Below, piece after piece: positions 60,744 to 64,000 of a stretch of DNA of 64,000 nucleotides; position 1 is the stretch's first letter; every line of letters begins with the position of its first letter. Made by a program: the position numbers and the translations under genes. The DNA is from an uncultured Bacteroidales bacterium. Lineage in GTDB: Bacteria > Bacteroidota > Bacteroidia > Bacteroidales > UBA932. The notes below the pieces were generated by a model, which was not told where the DNA came from, did not search any database, and saw nothing but the letters and a program-made list of their open reading frames with translations. The stretch is taken from NCBI GenBank assembly GCA_944322575.1, contig CALUPK010000001.1, forward strand, positions 62,001 through 126,000, in the 5' to 3' direction.

Positions 60744-62194
60744 AGCAGCGTCTCTTTTATTATCTCCTTGTCGTCAAAGTGGGATTTGACTCCGTTTACT
60801 ATCTGGTAGTCCTCATGCCCCTTGCCGGCGACCAGAACTATGGCTCCGTCGGGGGCTGTCATCAGGGCAGTGCGGATGGCTTCCCTTCTGTCGGTTATGA
60901 ACATGGTCCGGGTCATTCCCTCGGCGTCTATGCCTTTCTTCATATCCTCGATGATGGCGGCAGGGTCCTCGAAGCGGGGGTTGTCGGATGTTATGACGGC
61001 CCGGTCAGCGTAGCGGGTGCCTATGGCCGCCATCTCCGGACGTTTTGTCCGGTCACGGTTGCCGCCGCAGCCGAAGACGGCGATGAGCTGGGAGCCGCCG
61101 CGGAGCTCCCGGAGGGTTTTCAGCACATTCTCGAGTGCGTCCGGAGTATGAGCATAGTCAACCACAGCGGTGATGCCGCGGCGGCCCCGGATGTATTCCA
61201 TGCGTCCGGGTACGGGACCCATGGCGCTGATCTCCTTGAGGGTCTCTTCTTTGTCGGCGCCAAGCAGCACAGCGGTCGCGTAGACGGCGCAGATGTTGTG
61301 GGCGTTGTAGTCTCCGATGAACCGGGTCCATACTTCGGTCCCGTCGATGTTGAGCAGCGAGCCCTCGATGCTCCGTTCGACTATCCGGACCTTGAACTCG
61401 GCCATACTTCCTTCACTGTAGCGGTATACCCTCGCGGCTGTGTTCTGGACCATGACAGAGGCATTGCGGTCGTCCGAGTTGATCAGGGCGAAGGCGTTCC
61501 GGTCAAGTGAGTCGAAGAGCAGCTTTTTACAGCGTATATACTCGCTGAAGGTCTTATGGTAGTCGAGGTGGTCGTGAGTGATGTTTGTGAATACGGCTCC
61601 GCGGAATTTAAGTCCTTTGACTCTCCCCTGATGCAGGGCGTGCGAGCTGACTTCCATGAAGCAGTACTGGCAGCCGCGGTCACACATGAGTCTCAGGAGG
61701 CGGTTCAGCGTTATCGGGTCCTGAGTGGTGTTGGTGGTCTCGAAGCGCTCACCGCATACGTAGTTGGCAATGGTGGAAAGCAGACCGCAGCAGTAGCCGA
61801 GTCCGGAGAAAAGGCGGTAGAGAAGGGTGGCGATGGTGGTTTTCCCGTTGGTGCCGGTCACTCCTATCAGGTTGATGTCGGCGGAAGGGTGACCGAAAAA
61901 ATTTCCGGCGGCATCAGGCACGGCGCCTCTTGTGTCTCCGACCCTGACAGCTGTGATTCCGGAACCGATGATCTCTCCTGCCGCTTCAGGATGCTGGTAC
62001 ATGACAGCGGACGCGCCTGCCTCTATGGCTTTCCCGATGTAGGAGTGGCCGTCGCTCTCGAAGCCTGGAACGGCTATGAACAGGCATCCCGGCCGGCACT
62101 GGCGTGAGTCGGTGGTGATGTCGGTAATGTCGATGCCGGTGTCTCCGTGGATACCGGCTGTGTCAATACCTTCTAATATATAGTCAAGTCTCAT
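60740..62194 (-). CDS. murE: UDP-MurNAc-tripeptide synthetase, meso-DAP type
   Basis: Adds the third residue of the stem peptide (484 aa). P-loop [17 protein letters not shown] near 111, the substrate loop near TTNTTQDP, and the specificity motif SDNPRFEDP near 405: DNPR selects meso-diaminopimelate rather than lysine, as expected for a Gram-negative wall. Ten bases behind ftsI. Confidence 0.97.
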   Translation of the reverse strand: MRLDYILEGIDTAGIHGDTGIDITDITTDSRQCRPGCLFIAVPGFESDGHSYIGKAIEAGASAVMYQHPEAAGEIIGSGITAVRVGDTRGAVPDAAGNFFGHPSADINLIGVTGTNGKTTIATLLYRLFSGLGYCCGLLSTIANYVCGERFETTNTTQDPITLNRLLRLMCDRGCQYCFMEVSSHALHQGRVKGLKFRGAVFTNITHDHLDYHKTFSEYIRCKKLLFDSLDRNAFALINSDDRNASVMVQNTAARVYRYSEGSMAEFKVRIVERSIEGSLLNIDGTEVWTRFIGDYNAHNICAVYATAVLLGADKEETLKEISAMGPVPGRMEYIRGRRGITAVVDYAHTPDALENVLKTLRELRGGSQLIAVFGCGGNRDRTKRPEMAAIGTRYADRAVITSDNPRFEDPAAIIEDMKKGIDAEGMTRTMFITDRREAIRTALMTAPDGAIVLVAGKGHEDYQIVNGVKSHFDDKEIIKETLL

Positions 62195-62204
62195 ATCTCT
62201 TCTG

Positions 62205-64000
62205 TTATTTCAATGTCAGTGTTATAAGGCCTCCGCGTCCGAGGGCTGTGCCGGCGGCCGGGGACTGGGAGCTTACCCTGCCTGTTCCGGAGAAAACCAC
62301 TCTGTATCCTTCATTCTCTAACAGGTAGAGCGCATCTTTCAGACCCATCTCCGAGACGTCAGGCACTGTTCCCCTGTCTATTTCGATATCGGATACCACT
62401 GGGGTCCCGCTCCCGTGGCCGGTGTCTATCCTTACCCATCCCTTTCCCTTGGTGTGCGGCCGCGAGTTCATGGGCATATACTCTACCGGCATCCCGTTGC
62501 GGCCTGCCAGGCCCGAGGCGATGGAGGGGTTGTCCGGAGGGATGAGGCCGTCAGCGTAAAGCGGAGGATTCCACTCGGGGTGCGAGGCGTAGATCTTGTC
62601 TGCAATGCGCTTGAATACGGGCGCGGCCCATGTCGCTCCGTAGAAATTGCCCTTGGTCTTTCCGGTATACAGCACTACGATGCACGAGTACTTGGGGTCA
62701 TCCGCCGGGAAGTATCCTGCGAAGGAGGCCTGATACTGGCGGTAACCGTTCTCGTCCTCGTAACGGCCGTTGATTGCCACGCGGGCGGTTCCAGTCTTTC
62801 CGGCGATGGCGTACCGCTCGTCATCGCATATCCTGGCTGTCCCGTCAGTCACTACTCCGCGCAGGGCGGTGCGGACGGCGTTGAGAGTGCTCCGGGAACA
62901 GATGGAGCCGCTGACTACTGAGGGTCCGAATTTTTCTGTGGAGATGCCGTCTCTCTCGAAGTCTTCGATGAAGTACGGACGCATCATCCTGCCCCCGTTG
63001 GCTACGGCGTTGTAGAATGTGAGGATGTGCATGGGGGTCAGAGTCAGGGCATATCCGTAGCCGAGGCTGGCGAGCGATGAGTTGGACCACGCTGCGTCGT
63101 CGGGGCTCAGGATGTAGGCATAGCCCTCTCCCTCGATGTCGAGGTTGAGCTTCTCGACGAGCTTCATGTTGTGCAGGCGGGAGATGTAGGCTGCCGGGTC
63201 GTCTCCGTAGGATTCGGTGATCATCTTTGCAAAGGCTATGTTGGAGGATTTCTCAAAGGCTTCGAGGGCGGTCATCTTGCCGTATCCTCCACGGTGGGTG
63301 TCTGTAATCTTTATGCCTCCGTAGTACCATTCGCCGTTGCCTCCGTCTACCGGAGTGTCGAGGCTGATGTGTCCGTCCTCTATCATGGCTATCATGGCGG
63401 CGAGCTTGAGTGTCGAGCCGGGCTCGGTGGCGTGGGCTACGGCGTAGTTGTAGGACTCGTCGAAAGAGCCGTCACGCCGTTTGTACATGTTGGCGATACC
63501 CCGGATGGCCCCGGTCTTCACGTCCATTATCACGGCAGTGCCGCCTTCAAATACATCGCTCATGGCTATCTGTGCCCTGAGCTCTGTCTCCGCGGCCTCC
63601 TGTATGCGTACGTCTATGGTGGTGCGGATGTCCACTCCGTCGACAGCCGGGCGGGCCGGAGCCCCGTTGACCGGAATCCATTCGTTGCCGAGCATTCTGT
63701 GAACGGTCTGAACGCCCTTCTCTCCCCTGAGCCTGTAGTCGTAAGTGTATTCTATCCCAGTGCCTTCTCCGTCAGCGTTGAGATATCCTACGGTCCTGCT
63801 TGCCAGATGCCCGTAGGGATTGATCCGCTCACTGTCCCGGTTGACGATCAGCCCTCCGGTGAACTGGCCTAACCTGAAGATGGGGAAGCTGCGGATCTCT
63901 TCAAGCTCTCCGAAATCCACCTTGCGGCTGCCTATGAGCTTGTATCTGTTGCCGCTCCTGCGTGCGGAGACTAACTCTGAGCGCCATGCGGATTTGGATT
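62205..64000 (-). CDS. ftsI: Septal transpeptidase (PBP3/FtsI), 5' end beyond window
   Basis: Monofunctional class B penicillin-binding protein of the divisome. The frame is open to the window edge; 597 residues are visible and the N-terminal membrane anchor is missing. The catalytic serine is in EPGSTLK (SxxK), the second motif is SSN in EKSSNIAF, and the third is KTG in AGKTGTAR. A C-terminal PASTA domain (GTVPDVSEMGLKDALYLLEN) ends it, as in other Bacteroidota FtsI. First visible gene of the dcw cluster; mraZ, mraW and ftsL would be expected upstream. Confidence 0.96.
   Translation of the reverse strand, partial: SKSAWRSELVSARRSGNRYKLIGSRKVDFGELEEIRSFPIFRLGQFTGGLIVNRDSERINPYGHLASRTVGYLNADGEGTGIEYTYDYRLRGEKGVQTVHRMLGNEWIPVNGAPARPAVDGVDIRTTIDVRIQEAAETELRAQIAMSDVFEGGTAVIMDVKTGAIRGIANMYKRRDGSFDESYNYAVAHATEPGSTLKLAAMIAMIEDGHISLDTPVDGGNGEWYYGGIKITDTHRGGYGKMTALEAFEKSSNIAFAKMITESYGDDPAAYISRLHNMKLVEKLNLDIEGEGYAYILSPDDAAWSNSSLASLGYGYALTLTPMHILTFYNAVANGGRMMRPYFIEDFERDGISTEKFGPSVVSGSICSRSTLNAVRTALRGVVTDGTARICDDERYAIAGKTGTARVAINGRYEDENGYRQYQASFAGYFPADDPKYSCIVVLYTGKTKGNFYGATWAAPVFKRIADKIYASHPEWNPPLYADGLIPPDNPSIASGLAGRNGMPVEYMPMNSRPHTKGKGWVRIDTGHGSGTPVVSDIEIDRGTVPDVSEMGLKDALYLLENEGYRVVFSGTGRVSSQSPAAGTALGRGGLITLTLK

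Noticed and set aside
60779-61510. Plus-strand frame of about 243 codons inside murE
   Set aside because: Antisense shadow of murE, with no promoter and no family resemblance.
63171-63872. Plus-strand frame of about 233 codons inside ftsI
   Set aside because: Antisense shadow; the ftsI frame has all three penicillin-binding motifs.

Overview
This is a gene-dense stretch of a Bacteroidales (phylum Bacteroidota) chromosome, mid-50s percent GC by eye. The evidence is several promoters of the Bacteroidota type (-7 box TAnnTTTG, some with TTTG about 19 nt upstream), almost no Shine-Dalgarno sequences, many lipoproteins, BACON and FimB/Mfa2-like surface proteins, a DUF4831 protein, a paired ExbD operon, and a dcw cluster without murF. 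The genus cannot be fixed from the sequence alone. I see no rRNA, insertion sequence, prophage or CRISPR array, and no gene-free stretch longer than about 110 bases.

Layout. 1-2.7 kb (+): end of a GH20 hexosaminidase and an MFS transporter. 2.8-10.9 kb (-): a group B-type [FeFe] hydrogenase with its own promoter, then a cell-envelope run (patatin-barrel protein, flippase, dut, murF, glycosyltransferase). 11.0-12.2 kb (+): cyclophilin lipoprotein and nitroreductase. 12.4-18.4 kb (-): Asp-box lipoprotein, rpsF-rpsR-rplI, and lpxL-type acyltransferase - DUF4831 - pepD. 18.5-30.5 kb (-): an eight-gene, tightly packed surface cassette of DUF4384-like protein, WG-repeat protein, outer-membrane barrel, BACON/Fn3 lipoprotein, two-domain fimbrillin-like lipoprotein, giant LRR lipoprotein, short LysR regulator and serine hydrolase. 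30.6-36.3 kb (-): a tripartite RND pump. 36.3-40.4 kb (-): TonB-like protein, udk, asnS, alkaline phosphatase. 40.5-43.0 kb (-): ExbB/ExbD operon and tRNA-Ser(GGA). 43.0-48.7 kb (-): ansA, tatD, dprA, then galE with a very divergent ECF-type sigma factor and its membrane anti-sigma factor. 48.8-51.1 kb (+): rpiB, truB, queA. 51.1-64.0 kb (-): the dcw cluster ftsI-murE-mraY-murD-ftsW-murG-murC-ftsQ-ftsA-ftsZ, cut at its 5' end by the window.

How it works together. Much of the window builds or powers the cell envelope: peptidoglycan precursors (murC/D/E/F/G, mraY), septation (ftsI/W/Q/A/Z), lipid A acylation, polysaccharide export, and the ExbB-ExbD-TonB energy system. The surface cassette and the sigma/anti-sigma pair are the parts least explained by known systems and the best candidates for something undescribed. 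A genome-wide habit also stands out: the leucine codon TTA is used almost only when the next codon begins with G.
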